From PGYR01 sp046290495 (GTDB lineage Bacteria; Bacteroidota; Ignavibacteria; Kapaibacteriales; UBA2268), in assembly GCA_046290495.1 (NCBI GenBank), contig JBKAGT010000005.1, forward strand, positions 310,001 to 374,000: a stretch of DNA of 64,000 bases, in the 5' to 3' direction. This document shows positions 9,385-18,745 of the stretch, one piece after another. The position numbers and the translations under genes were made by a program. A model generated the notes under the pieces. It was given only the letters and a program-made list of their open reading frames with translations, made no database searches and was not told where the DNA came from. Positions within the stretch are counted from its first letter, which is position 1, and the number at the start of each line of letters is the position of its first letter.

Positions 9385-10197
9385 CTATTCTTTCAATTTT
9401 TTGAGAGTTTCAATGTTTATCTTCCATCTACCAAAATTTTCATCATCATATGGCCTAGAGCCATGATAGTCAGAACCACCCGTAGCAATAAGTTTATTTT
9501 CTATACACCATCTTCGCCAATATCTTATATAATAATCATTATGAGACGGATGCATGACTTCTATTCCATCTAATCCTGAATCAATCATATATCTCATCTC
9601 AGACTTTGTAACGTATCTATTAGGGTGAGCAACAACTGCTTTTCCACCTGCTCTATGTACAAGTTCAATAGCCTCTTTTACTTCAAAGTATTCTTTTTCT
9701 TCGAAAGCTGGTAGATCATTTCCTATATACTCATCAAAAGCTTGTTTATAATTTTTTATATAACCCTCATCTAGCATTGCTTTTGCAATATGAGGTCTTG
9801 TTATTGCTGCACCTTTGGCATCATTTCTAATTTTGTCAAGATCTAGCTTAATATCATGGTCAGCTAATTTAGCTACCATTAATTCAGCCCGTTTTTCTCT
9901 TGATTTTTGAAGAGAAATCAGTTTTTCGTTTAACTCATCATGTTCTGGGTCGATTGCATAAGATAATAAGTGAATTTCTTTTTCCTCTACATGTGAAGTA
10001 ATTTCAATACCCGAAATAAATTCAAATTTGTAATTATTAATTAGAGTCAAGGCTTCTTTAACTCCTGATAAAGTATCGTGATCTGTAATGCTTAAACCAG
10101 ACAAACCTGCTTTTTTGGTTTTCTCAAGCAGTTGTTTGACTGTTAAAACACCATCAGAATGGACAGTATGAGTATGTAAATCAGCTTGTAAATTCAT
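9385..10197 (-). CDS. PHP-domain phosphoesterase (YciV/RNase AM-like)
   Basis: This 270-residue PHP-fold metal hydrolase has the N-terminal motif DLHTHTVHSDG (about 6-16), SITDHDT (about 37-43), the internal IEITSHVEEKEIHLL, and the late motifs VVAHPNRY and GGSDYHG. These supply the His and Asp ligands for a three-metal site. Relatives remove phosphate from 3',5'-bisphosphonucleotides or trim 5' ends of RNA. Its start codon overlaps the stop of proS as TAATG, so the two are probably translated together. The exact substrate is not certain. Confidence 0.88.
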   Translation of the reverse strand: MNLQADLHTHTVHSDGVLTVKQLLEKTKKAGLSGLSITDHDTLSGVKEALTLINNYKFEFISGIEITSHVEEKEIHLLSYAIDPEHDELNEKLISLQKSREKRAELMVAKLADHDIKLDLDKIRNDAKGAAITRPHIAKAMLDEGYIKNYKQAFDEYIGNDLPAFEEKEYFEVKEAIELVHRAGGKAVVAHPNRYVTKSEMRYMIDSGLDGIEVMHPSHNDYYIRYWRRWCIENKLIATGGSDYHGSRPYDDENFGRWKINIETLKKLKE

Positions 10198-11900
10198 TAC
10201 TTCTCATAGTATTTAGAAACTTCATTAATTACATCATCATATTTTAATTTGATTTTATCACCTGTATTTCGTTGCTTCAACTCTACTTCGTTATTTTCTA
10301 AACCTCTATCACCAACTGTAATCTGTATTGGGATACCCAATAAGTCCGCATCCTTAAACTTGAATCCAGGTCTTTCCTTTCTATCATCTAAAAGAACATT
10401 AAGTCCATTCTTCTCTAAATCTGATTTGAGATTATCACAATGAGTTTTTACTTTATCAGATTTTTCATAAGCAAGACCTAAGATGTGTACTTCAAATGGA
10501 GAAAACTCTTTTGACCATTTAAGACCATTTTCATCATAGTTTTGTTCAATTATACAAGCAAGCGCTCTTTCTACACCGATACCATAGCTACCCATTACAA
10601 TTGGTTTTTCTTTCCCATTCTCATCTAAAATTTTAGCTCCAATTGCTTCAGAATATTTAGTTCCTAATTTAAAAATATGCCCTAACTCAATAGCATTAAC
10701 CACTTTCAATGGTTTACCATCGATAATGTTTGGTTCACCTTCTATAACAGTTCTAAAGTCATGATATTCAACTATCTTACAATCCCTATCCAAATCAATA
10801 TTTTTGATATGAATACCATTCTTGTTAGCGCCACTTACTATACCATTTGCTCCTTTCAATAGTTTATCAGCATAAATGCTAACATCTTCAGAAACACAAA
10901 TGGGACCTATAGAACCAGGATTAGCATTAAAATATTTATTAATCTCTTCATCTGTAGCAGGTCTAGTATTATTAGTTTCAAATATTGATTGAAGCTTAGT
11001 TTCATTTAGTTGATCTGTCCCCCTCATAAGTATAAGGACAGGCTTAGAGTCAACTATATAAATTACTGACTTAGCGCATCTTTCAATTGGTAAATTGTGA
11101 TTTTCTGATAATTCAACAATTGTTTTTGAGTTTGGGGTATCAAACTCCTCAATGCGTTCTTCATTATCTATTCTGCTTAATGGTTTAACATCAGAAACAG
11201 CCACCTCTATATTTGCAGCGTAACCACTTTCATAATTGACTGCACAAGTGTCCTCACCGAATTCATTTTCCACCATAAATTCCTGTGATTTACTACCTCC
11301 CATAGCACCTGATGAAGCGCCAACTACAAAATAGTTAATTCCGAGTCTATCAAATATTCTTTTATAAGCTTCATAATGCTTTTCATAACTAATATCTAAT
11401 CCATCCTCATTACTATCTAACGAGTATGAATCTTTCATAATAAACTGTCTACCTCTCATTACACCCGATTTAGGTCTAGGTTCATTTCTAAATTTATTCT
11501 GGATTTGATACCATATCTGAGGTAAATCCTTGTAAGATTTAATACTCTGAGACGCATGGTAAGCAATTATTTCCTCGTGAGTCGGCGCAAGAATAAGGTT
11601 ATCTCTATTTTTTAAGTGAAACATAACATCACCCATAGCCTCAACTCTGTTAGTTTGTTCCCAAATATCTTTAGGATTCAGCGCTGGTAGTAGAAATTCC
11701 TGACCACCAATAGCGTTCATTTCTTCGTTTATTACTTGTTGTACCTTCTTGAGCATTATATACCCGAAAGGTAGCCATGAGAAGACACCAGCTGCAATTT
11801 GTCTAATTAATCCAGCTCTAAGCATTAACTTATGTGAAGGCATTTGAGCATCCGAGGGAGTCTCTTTTAATGTTGGTATGAAAAGTTGACTTTGATTCAT
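10197..11900 (-). CDS. proS: Prolyl-tRNA synthetase
   Basis: This class II synthetase of 567 residues, the bacterial type, charges tRNA-Pro. Motif 2 and its surroundings (WYQIQNKFRNEPRPKSGVMR in part), an inserted editing domain (about residues 220-390, including the K-S-V/I region CAKSVIYIV and GPICVSED), motif 3 (GSYGIGVERALA), and the C-terminal anticodon-binding domain (DDRKERPGFKFKDADLLG) are all visible. Length matches the family. It is first of a two-gene unit with the PHP protein (TAATG junction). Confidence 0.97.
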   Translation of the reverse strand: MNQSQLFIPTLKETPSDAQMPSHKLMLRAGLIRQIAAGVFSWLPFGYIMLKKVQQVINEEMNAIGGQEFLLPALNPKDIWEQTNRVEAMGDVMFHLKNRDNLILAPTHEEIIAYHASQSIKSYKDLPQIWYQIQNKFRNEPRPKSGVMRGRQFIMKDSYSLDSNEDGLDISYEKHYEAYKRIFDRLGINYFVVGASSGAMGGSKSQEFMVENEFGEDTCAVNYESGYAANIEVAVSDVKPLSRIDNEERIEEFDTPNSKTIVELSENHNLPIERCAKSVIYIVDSKPVLILMRGTDQLNETKLQSIFETNNTRPATDEEINKYFNANPGSIGPICVSEDVSIYADKLLKGANGIVSGANKNGIHIKNIDLDRDCKIVEYHDFRTVIEGEPNIIDGKPLKVVNAIELGHIFKLGTKYSEAIGAKILDENGKEKPIVMGSYGIGVERALACIIEQNYDENGLKWSKEFSPFEVHILGLAYEKSDKVKTHCDNLKSDLEKNGLNVLLDDRKERPGFKFKDADLLGIPIQITVGDRGLENNEVELKQRNTGDKIKLKYDDVINEVSKYYEK

Positions 11901-11961
11901 TCTTTATAGCTATTTTGAATTATAATAACTACTAAATTAAGAAATTTATCAATGTTTACCT

Positions 11962-13008
11962 TTAATTGTGATTAATTAAATTTGTAAGAGTCCTTTGTAT
12001 CAATAGCTTATTATTAATTGAACTTGATTTCAGTTCTTCATCTGCTTTTGCAAGTGTATTGAGATTTGTTTCAATCTGATTTGGGGAATAAAATTTTAAT
12101 GAATTCAAATAATCATCCATAAAAAATGGATTTACTCCAATTTTTCCTGCTAATTGAAATTTATTATTTGTATTCTTTATTTCGTCAGATAATTTAAACA
12201 ATTTAAGAAAATATCTTGTCAAAGTAATTAGTATTAGAACACTCTGATTAGATTGTGACAAAAGATTATCCGATATGTTTATAGATTTGGTAAGATTCTT
12301 ACTACCTACACTTTTTGATAATTCGAAAACATTATTGTCTTTGTTAACTCCTACAATTTCTTCTACTTGTTCTACAGTTATTCTGTCGCTATCAGGCGAG
12401 AATATGTTTATTTTTTTAATTTCATTGTCTATCTCTCTAATGGAGTTACAGCTTAGACTAAGTAGATTAGCTACTTCTAAATCAATTACTTTCTTGTACT
12501 TCTTGGCTCTTTGTACTGTCCAGGTTGCAAATTGATTATCATAGATTTTCGAAAATTCTTTATAGTAGTTCTTTTCAAATATTTCTTTTAGTGCTAGTGG
12601 CAGTTTACTGATCTTATTCTGAGCGGATGCCGCTTTTTTACTACTGTTTAAATCTTTGCTAATACCATTCAATCTAGAGGGGGCACCAACAAGAATAAGT
12701 TTAGTATTAGGATTTGGATTTTTAATGTAATTAACAAATCCAGCAAACGATTTTCTTTTGTTTTTATAAAGGACATCAAAATTATTTATTATTAGAAGTT
12801 TTTCTGGTGAAATCAATGATAAATTATTTGCCATATCTACAATTATTTGTTCATTTATTTCTGATCCATCTACCTTTTCAATTGAATTTGAAGAAATACC
12901 TGATTCTAAAGCAGCATTATAAATCTCTTTTATCATCTCATCAATCAAGAATGATTCTTCTCCAAATAGCAATAATACTTTTGGTATCTCTGAACTTGAT
13001 TTACTCAT
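11962..13008 (-). CDS. holA: DNA polymerase III subunit delta
   Basis: The protein has 348 residues. The N-terminal part resembles an AAA+ fold (PKVLLLFGEESFLIDEMI; LLIINNFDVLYKNKRK), the middle reads as the HolA lid region (IREIDNEIKKINIF), and the C-terminal part (NQSVLILITLTRYFLKLFKL) is the helical collar. The delta subunit opens the sliding clamp ring within the clamp loader. Sequence identity to well-known homologues is low, as usual for HolA, but the order and length fit. It overlaps the HD-GYP gene upstream by 8 bases. Confidence 0.85.
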   Translation of the reverse strand: MSKSSSEIPKVLLLFGEESFLIDEMIKEIYNAALESGISSNSIEKVDGSEINEQIIVDMANNLSLISPEKLLIINNFDVLYKNKRKSFAGFVNYIKNPNPNTKLILVGAPSRLNGISKDLNSSKKAASAQNKISKLPLALKEIFEKNYYKEFSKIYDNQFATWTVQRAKKYKKVIDLEVANLLSLSCNSIREIDNEIKKINIFSPDSDRITVEQVEEIVGVNKDNNVFELSKSVGSKNLTKSINISDNLLSQSNQSVLILITLTRYFLKLFKLSDEIKNTNNKFQLAGKIGVNPFFMDDYLNSLKFYSPNQIETNLNTLAKADEELKSSSINNKLLIQRTLTNLINHN

Positions 13009-13864
13009 ATTCTGTTTTAGCTAACATTAATAATTTTGAAGGTAATTGGTTAGACTCTATACATCTGTAAAGAAATTTAATATCATTATGTTCTACTTTG
13101 TCACCCTTGTTAGCTAACAATAAACCCGATTGATTGTAATAATTTTCTGCAAATATCATCCCTGGTTTTATATTACTTATATGAACTCTTTGTACATCAG
13201 AACCTTTAAGGTTATTTCTTTCTGCTTCAATAATCTTTAAAAATATATTAATTACATTTGGGTCAAATTTAATACCGCTTTTATATTCTAACTGTTTAAT
13301 TATGCCATCATATTTCAAATCAATATCAGTATTGAACTCATCATTTGGTTCTGCTGTACCCTTTATATATGTCTTGAACAAAGCATTATGATAGAAGTCA
13401 ACAGCAGATATAATTCTTGCTCCAATGTGAATATCATTTTTTCTCAACCGATTTGGGAAACCAGTTCCATCATATAGTTCATGATGTTGATAAACTATCT
13501 CTGATATTTCTTCAAGTTCATCATGATTACTCAAAAGTTCCCTTCCTATATCGACATGTAATTTATATTGTTTTAATTCTCTAGCAGTCATTTCAGTGGT
13601 TGGACGAAATAGGGCAGAATCTCGAAATCCTATTTTGCCTATGTCGTGTAGATATCCAGCTGTTTTGATAACGAAGATCTTCTCTTCAGATAAATTAAGT
13701 AATTTGGCTATATCTGCAGAAGTATTTCCAACATAGCGAGAATGACTATTGTCATAATATCTTTCGGTTAACTCTACTGTATACTGTAAAGTTTTAACGG
13801 TTTGCAACACATTTTCTGCAAGTTGTTCAATAAGTTCTAATTGTTCTTTGTTTTTCTCGCTCAT
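13001..13864 (-). CDS. HD-GYP-type phosphohydrolase (GFP variant)
   Basis: The protein has 287 residues. A helical N-terminus leads into an HD-GYP domain with HS at 41-42, the HD pair in YLHDIGKIG (His73, Asp74), a second HV near 103, HH at 127-128, and DGTGFP at 132-137 in place of the usual G-x-G-Y-P. The metal-binding histidines look complete, so c-di-GMP or another cyclic dinucleotide could be hydrolysed. The Tyr-to-Phe change makes the substrate uncertain. A C-terminal stretch of about 60 residues (VHISNIKPGMIFAENYY) resembles the tail of other HD-GYP proteins. There is no sensor or receiver domain. Confidence 0.85.
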   Translation of the reverse strand: MSEKNKEQLELIEQLAENVLQTVKTLQYTVELTERYYDNSHSRYVGNTSADIAKLLNLSEEKIFVIKTAGYLHDIGKIGFRDSALFRPTTEMTARELKQYKLHVDIGRELLSNHDELEEISEIVYQHHELYDGTGFPNRLRKNDIHIGARIISAVDFYHNALFKTYIKGTAEPNDEFNTDIDLKYDGIIKQLEYKSGIKFDPNVINIFLKIIEAERNNLKGSDVQRVHISNIKPGMIFAENYYNQSGLLLANKGDKVEHNDIKFLYRCIESNQLPSKLLMLAKTEYE

Positions 13865-13959
13865 AAAATTATATTTAATTCGTCAATAGAATTGTAATCG
13901 GAAATTAAAATATTTTATTTAGTATTCACTAATATTTTTAAAATTAAAATGGTGAGTTA

Positions 13960-14889
13960 ATGGAGTTTAAAGACTATTATAAAATTTTAGGTGTTGAAAA
14001 AGGAGCAAGTCAGGACGAGATAAAAAAATCATACAGAAAATTAGCTCAGAAATATCATCCAGATATGAATCAAAATAATAAAGAATCGGAATCAAAATTT
14101 AAAGAAATTTCTGAAGCTTATGAAGTACTAAAAAACCCTGAAAGAAGAGCAAAATATGACAACTTAGGTAGTCAGTTCAACAGGCACAAAAGTTCTGGAG
14201 GTCAAAACAGTAATTTTAATTGGTCAGATTGGTTCTCTAACCAACAAACTGGACAGAGAAGATCAGGAAATAATGTTGAAGATTTCTTTGGTAGCACTGG
14301 GGGCAATGTTTCCGATTTTTTTGAAAGAATATTTGGTGGTGGAGCAACTCAATCAAGAAGAACCACCAGAAGAACAAATCCAATAAAAGGAAAAGACTAC
14401 AAAACCAATGTAAAGTTAACATTAGAAGAGATTTACAATGGTACAACTAAAAAAATAAAAATTAATGATGAAGTAATAAACATAAATTTTAAACCTGGTA
14501 TCAAAGACGGTCATGAACTAAAACTTAGTGGAAAGGGTATGCCAGGAAAAGCAGGTGGTCCAAGTGGAGATCTGATAATAAAAGTAGAGCAAGTAGAAGA
14601 AAAAAATATGGAAAGAAGAGGCAACAACCTTTATGTAGATAAATACATAGATTTATATTCCATGATTTTAGGTGGTAAAATAAACTTCAAACTTTTTGGT
14701 AACAATATTAATTTTAGTCTAAAGGAAAACACTCCCTCTGGAAAACTATTAAAATTTAGTAATCTTGGGTTTAAGAATTATAATACTAGCGGATCAGGTA
14801 ACTTGTATCTTAAGTTGATACCAAAGTTACCTGAAAAGCTGAACAATAAGCAAAAAGAGCTATTTCAAAAGTTGAAAGATATGAGTTAA
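13960..14889 (+). CDS. DnaJ-like co-chaperone without zinc finger (CbpA type)
   Basis: The protein has 309 residues. A J domain (about 4-70) with the HPD motif at 33-35 stimulates Hsp70 ATPase. A Gly/Phe/Ser/Asn-rich linker (about 72-140) is followed by the two beta-barrel substrate domains of the DnaJ C-terminal region (about 145-305, starting KGKDYKTNVKLTLEEIYNGT). The four CxxCxGxG zinc motifs of DnaJ are absent, which makes this a class II (CbpA/DnaJB-like) protein. A GGTGAG sequence sits 4 bases before the ATG. Its stop lies one base from the end of the convergent gene at 14891. Confidence 0.92.
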   Translation: MEFKDYYKILGVEKGASQDEIKKSYRKLAQKYHPDMNQNNKESESKFKEISEAYEVLKNPERRAKYDNLGSQFNRHKSSGGQNSNFNWSDWFSNQQTGQRRSGNNVEDFFGSTGGNVSDFFERIFGGGATQSRRTTRRTNPIKGKDYKTNVKLTLEEIYNGTTKKIKINDEVININFKPGIKDGHELKLSGKGMPGKAGGPSGDLIIKVEQVEEKNMERRGNNLYVDKYIDLYSMILGGKINFKLFGNNINFSLKENTPSGKLLKFSNLGFKNYNTSGSGNLYLKLIPKLPEKLNNKQKELFQKLKDMS

Positions 14890-14890
14890 A

Positions 14891-17212
14891 CTATTTTACG
14901 AAGGCAAGTGCTTTACCATTATCACTATCCATATAAATATTTAGTCGACCATTTCTTTTAAAATGCTCTACATTGATTAATCTAATAGTATCTTCATAAT
15001 CTTCTACATTATTAATGAATTGCGAGAGACTGTTAGGAGTATTCAGAAAAAACTCATCATTAAAAATACTATTTTCATCATCCGGATATAAAGGAAGATA
15101 TTTTATATTTGCTTCTACTAAGTCTTGGAAGAAGTGTGTACCAAAAGAAAGCTCTGGTACATAGTCTTTATTTTTTCTAGCTACTTCAATCAACATTGCA
15201 GCATTATTTATATCTGAATAATTTACAGGTACACCTAATTTTATATCCCCTTTACTCCCCCATCTACCAGGACCAATAAGTATAAATCTTCTTTCGGGAA
15301 GAATTTGATTCAATTTACTTACAATTTTACCAACTTCTCTCATTTCTTCATCTGTTTCTAGGTCAGAATACCCTTCAGAAGTTACATACACTACAAAATC
15401 AATATCCTCATACTTTCCATTATTAATATATTTATCACTAGAGAATATTTTTTGGGTATCATCTATATCAGCAGGTATTGAAACTTGACCTTCTTCGCCA
15501 AACTGAGTTTGTGGTCTGCATTGTAACAGATAGATAGTCTCACCATCAGAAGCAAATTCAATATCTACAGGACTTTTATATGCTTCAGATAATTCTTTTA
15601 GTATAGTATTTAACTTCAATATAAAATCAGTATTATTGATAAGACCATTGAAAGTAATAACAAAATTCTCTTGTGTGAAATCTACGAATGAACTTACTGG
15701 GTCTACAATTGTCTGCCCCCTTATAAAAGAAACAATCTTTTCTAAACTTGGGTAGTTCCCATTACAATCATCAATAACCTTTTCGAAATTGACTGATTCG
15801 AATTTATTAGTTTCTAGGTTTATTACATCTACTTTATTTTGCGAATATCTAATCGTTTCTTTAACAGTTTGATTTATTTTTATTCCTGGTGCTCCTGGTG
15901 ATATTAATTTTGGGTAATCGTCTATAGTTCTATCTACAGCTCTTGTACCTAGACCTGCTACGAGTCTTATTACACCATCTTCTCTTTTTATTCTTGTCGA
16001 CCATCTAAATTCATTGTGGCTCATGGCTACACCTGCAAAAGCAGGTAAAAAATATTTACCTAACTGACTACCCACAACTCCTTGTATTAAAACTCCCATT
16101 TCCTCTCTGAAGTCAAGAAGTTCTTGTTGCTTTCTATATTGAATTGGGTCTGGACCAAGAGTACTAGCATAAACTTCAGCAATTGCATTTGTCAAAGAAT
16201 TTAATCTTTCTTCTTTTGTTCCAACATTCGAGATAAAAAGTGATTTGTATTTACCAGTAAATGCAGCTTCGAAACTATCTTCCAATAAGGATGATGATCT
16301 AACAACTATGGGTTTTCCTTCCAAATCATCTAGAATTATATTAAAAGCATTTATAGCTTCTGGAGTAAATTTAGAGTTTTTGAATACATACTCTATGAAT
16401 GAAAATTCTAAGTTTATATTCTCAAGTGACTGATATTTGACATAATTAAACTCATCTAATGCATTGTAATTAATAAATTCTAATATACCATCCGAGGTCA
16501 AAAACCAACTTTTAGGAGTCTTAACATTCTCTAAAACCGGAATTTTTTGTTTTTTAACATCAAGAATTTGAGCTGCTAGTATCATACCAGCACTTTTTCC
16601 ACCTACTTTACCATACCCGTAAGCAGGACCTAAAAATCTTTCGAAGATTTTTTCTATTGCCATTAATGTTATATAGTGTTTAGCAATATTGATATATTTC
16701 AAATTTTCACTCAAAAATCTATAAATAATAGCTACCCTAACCCCTACTCTTTCATCTACACTGGTAAACTCTTTACTCCCTCCGTGTTGAAAATAGGTTT
16801 TTAATGCATCTATTACATCAACCAATGGAGCTTGTCTCTTTTCTAAAATCTTAGATAGATTAGATAATTTTTCTTTATGTAACCATTGCGTAATTTGCTG
16901 TGTAAGTTCATCGTCTGGTATATATTTATCAGCTATATCAAATACTTTTTTTATTATTTCTCTAGGTATTAGAGGATTACCTTTAGGTTTTGGCCAGTTC
17001 GGACCGACATTCTGAGATTGACTATCATCAGAAACAGTTGGGTTCAACTCCTCAATCAAAAAATAAATCTCTGGGATTTTCATTCTTTCTAAATGGATAA
17101 TCATTTTACGACATAACTTATAAAGTATAGAATTGTCTTGATATACTAAGTGATCCAATACAATTTTCCATTCTGGCTTGTTGGGTAATACTCTTTCTTT
17201 CTTTTCTTTCAT
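14891..17212 (-). CDS. PEP/pyruvate-binding ATP-grasp protein lacking the phosphohistidine domain
   Basis: The protein has 773 residues. After a helical N-terminus (about 1-190) comes a PEP-synthase/PPDK N-terminal nucleotide-binding domain: GKVGGKSAGMIL (about 200-211), VVRSSSLLEDSFEAAFTGKY, and the closing YLLQCRPQTQ (about 575). Phosphoenolpyruvate synthase would continue with a TSH-type phosphohistidine domain and a PEP-binding barrel. Neither is here. Instead about 190 residues follow with GPGRWGS, PVNYSDINNAAMLIE and FGTHFFQDLVE. It is probably an ATP-dependent phosphotransferase or regulator rather than a true PEP synthase. Substrate unknown. Confidence 0.8.
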   Translation of the reverse strand: MKEKKERVLPNKPEWKIVLDHLVYQDNSILYKLCRKMIIHLERMKIPEIYFLIEELNPTVSDDSQSQNVGPNWPKPKGNPLIPREIIKKVFDIADKYIPDDELTQQITQWLHKEKLSNLSKILEKRQAPLVDVIDALKTYFQHGGSKEFTSVDERVGVRVAIIYRFLSENLKYINIAKHYITLMAIEKIFERFLGPAYGYGKVGGKSAGMILAAQILDVKKQKIPVLENVKTPKSWFLTSDGILEFINYNALDEFNYVKYQSLENINLEFSFIEYVFKNSKFTPEAINAFNIILDDLEGKPIVVRSSSLLEDSFEAAFTGKYKSLFISNVGTKEERLNSLTNAIAEVYASTLGPDPIQYRKQQELLDFREEMGVLIQGVVGSQLGKYFLPAFAGVAMSHNEFRWSTRIKREDGVIRLVAGLGTRAVDRTIDDYPKLISPGAPGIKINQTVKETIRYSQNKVDVINLETNKFESVNFEKVIDDCNGNYPSLEKIVSFIRGQTIVDPVSSFVDFTQENFVITFNGLINNTDFILKLNTILKELSEAYKSPVDIEFASDGETIYLLQCRPQTQFGEEGQVSIPADIDDTQKIFSSDKYINNGKYEDIDFVVYVTSEGYSDLETDEEMREVGKIVSKLNQILPERRFILIGPGRWGSKGDIKLGVPVNYSDINNAAMLIEVARKNKDYVPELSFGTHFFQDLVEANIKYLPLYPDDENSIFNDEFFLNTPNSLSQFINNVEDYEDTIRLINVEHFKRNGRLNIYMDSDNGKALAFVK

Positions 17213-17262
17213 ATTAAATCACTATTGTTTTAGTATTATTTTACACATCAGTTTTGATTTTG

Positions 17263-17270
17263 TAAATTTG
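17263..17270 (+). promoter_or_regulatory. Possible Bacteroidota-type -7 box (TAAATTTG) before fumC
   Basis: TAAATTTG matches the TAnnTTTG -7 consensus known from Bacteroidota promoters and lies 30 bases before the fumC ATG. I could not find a convincing -33 TTG element at the usual spacing, so this is tentative. Confidence 0.3.
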
Positions 17271-17300
17271 CTATTATAAAATATCAAAAAAAAGGAAAAA

Positions 17301-18695
17301 ATGAAAACTAGAGTAGAAAAAGATACAATGGGTGAAATTAATGTACCAGCAGATGCATATTATGGTGCTCAGTCAGCTAGATCATTAATACATTTCAATA
17401 TTGGTATAGAAAAAATGCCTAGAGAAATAATTAGAGCTATGGGCATATTAAAATTAGGAGCTGCAAAAGCAAATAATGAATTAGATCTTTTAGAAGACTC
17501 GAAATTAGAATTGATTGAAAAAGCTGCAAATGAAGTTATTGAAGGTAATTTAGATGAACACTTCCCATTATCTATATGGCAAACAGGATCTGGCACTCAA
17601 TCAAATATGAACAGCAATGAGGTTATAGCTAACAAAGCAATAGAGTTTGCTGGTGGTACTTTAGGGAGTAAAGACCCTATTCATCCAAATGATGATGTAA
17701 ATAAATCTCAGAGTTCTAATGATACTTTTCCAACAGCAATGCACATTTCTGCAGCTGAACAATTAAATAATTATTTATTACCTTCTCTAGCAGAACTTAG
17801 AGTAACTCTTCAAAACAAATCTGAAGAATTTAAGGACATAATTAAATCTGGTAGAACACACCTGATGGATGCAACTCCCTTGACATTAGGTCAAGAATTT
17901 TCTGGTTATGTACAACAGTTAGATAAAGCAATAGAAAGAATAAACTTAGTATTACCAGGTCTATATGAGCTTTCATTAGGTGGAACTGCTGTGGGTACAG
18001 GCTTAAACTCACATCCAAAATTTGCTGAACTGTCAGCTAAGAATATCTCTGAAATTACGGGACTTCCGTTTGTAACAGCTCCGAATAAGTTTGAATCATC
18101 ATCAGCTCATGATGCGATTGTTTTTGCCCATGGTGCCCTGAAAACACTGGCTGCATCATTAATGAAAATAGCAAATGACATTAGATGGATGGCATCAGGA
18201 CCAAGAGTAGGTCTTTCAGAAATATTTATTCCTGAGAATGAACCTGGATCTTCGATAATGCCAGGAAAAGTAAACCCTACTCAGTCTGAAGCTATGACTA
18301 TGGTTGCGGCACAAGTAATGGGAAATGATGCAACAATCAATTTAGCTGGAAGTCAAGGGAATTTTGAACTTAATGTATTCAAACCTGTAATGATTTATAA
18401 CTTTTTACAAAGCACTAGGTTGTTAGCAGACACTTGTAGAATGTTCAACAAACATTGTGCTGTTGGAATTGAACCAAATAAAGAACAATTACAAGAGTAC
18501 CTATCAAAATCATTGATGTTAGTAACTGCTCTTAATCCTCACATAGGGTATGATAATGCCGCTAAAATTGCTAAAAATGCTCATAAGAAAGGAATCACAC
18601 TTAAAGAATCTGCAGTTGAATTAGATATACTTTCAGAAGAAGAATTTGACAAATTAGTCAAACCCGAGAATATGATATCTCCTAATATTAAATAG
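17301..18695 (+). CDS. fumC: Fumarate hydratase, class II
   Basis: This 464-residue protein of the fumarase/aspartase superfamily interconverts fumarate and malate in the TCA cycle without an iron-sulfur cluster. Signatures include TGSGTQSNMN (about 97-106), the substrate-site SSNDTFPTAMH, SGRTHLMDATP (catalytic His), and the superfamily signature GSSIMPGKVNP (about 317-327). Length agrees with FumC. An AAAGGAAAAA ribosome site precedes the ATG. A clear terminator follows. The neighbour at 14891 is divergent. Confidence 0.97.
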   Translation: MKTRVEKDTMGEINVPADAYYGAQSARSLIHFNIGIEKMPREIIRAMGILKLGAAKANNELDLLEDSKLELIEKAANEVIEGNLDEHFPLSIWQTGSGTQSNMNSNEVIANKAIEFAGGTLGSKDPIHPNDDVNKSQSSNDTFPTAMHISAAEQLNNYLLPSLAELRVTLQNKSEEFKDIIKSGRTHLMDATPLTLGQEFSGYVQQLDKAIERINLVLPGLYELSLGGTAVGTGLNSHPKFAELSAKNISEITGLPFVTAPNKFESSSAHDAIVFAHGALKTLAASLMKIANDIRWMASGPRVGLSEIFIPENEPGSSIMPGKVNPTQSEAMTMVAAQVMGNDATINLAGSQGNFELNVFKPVMIYNFLQSTRLLADTCRMFNKHCAVGIEPNKEQLQEYLSKSLMLVTALNPHIGYDNAAKIAKNAHKKGITLKESAVELDILSEEEFDKLVKPENMISPNIK

Positions 18696-18716
18696 TAAAC
18701 ATTTAAAATTATGTAT

Positions 18717-18743
18717 ACCCACTCTCTTTTGAGTGGGTTTTTA
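18717..18743 (+). terminator. Hairpin terminator of fumC, abutting the murB start
   Basis: The stem 18717-18724 (ACCCACTC) pairs with 18731-18738 (GAGTGGGT) around a 6-base loop and is followed by TTTTTATTA. The T tract ends only a few bases before the murB ATG at 18746. Confidence 0.85.
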
Positions 18744-18745
18744 TT

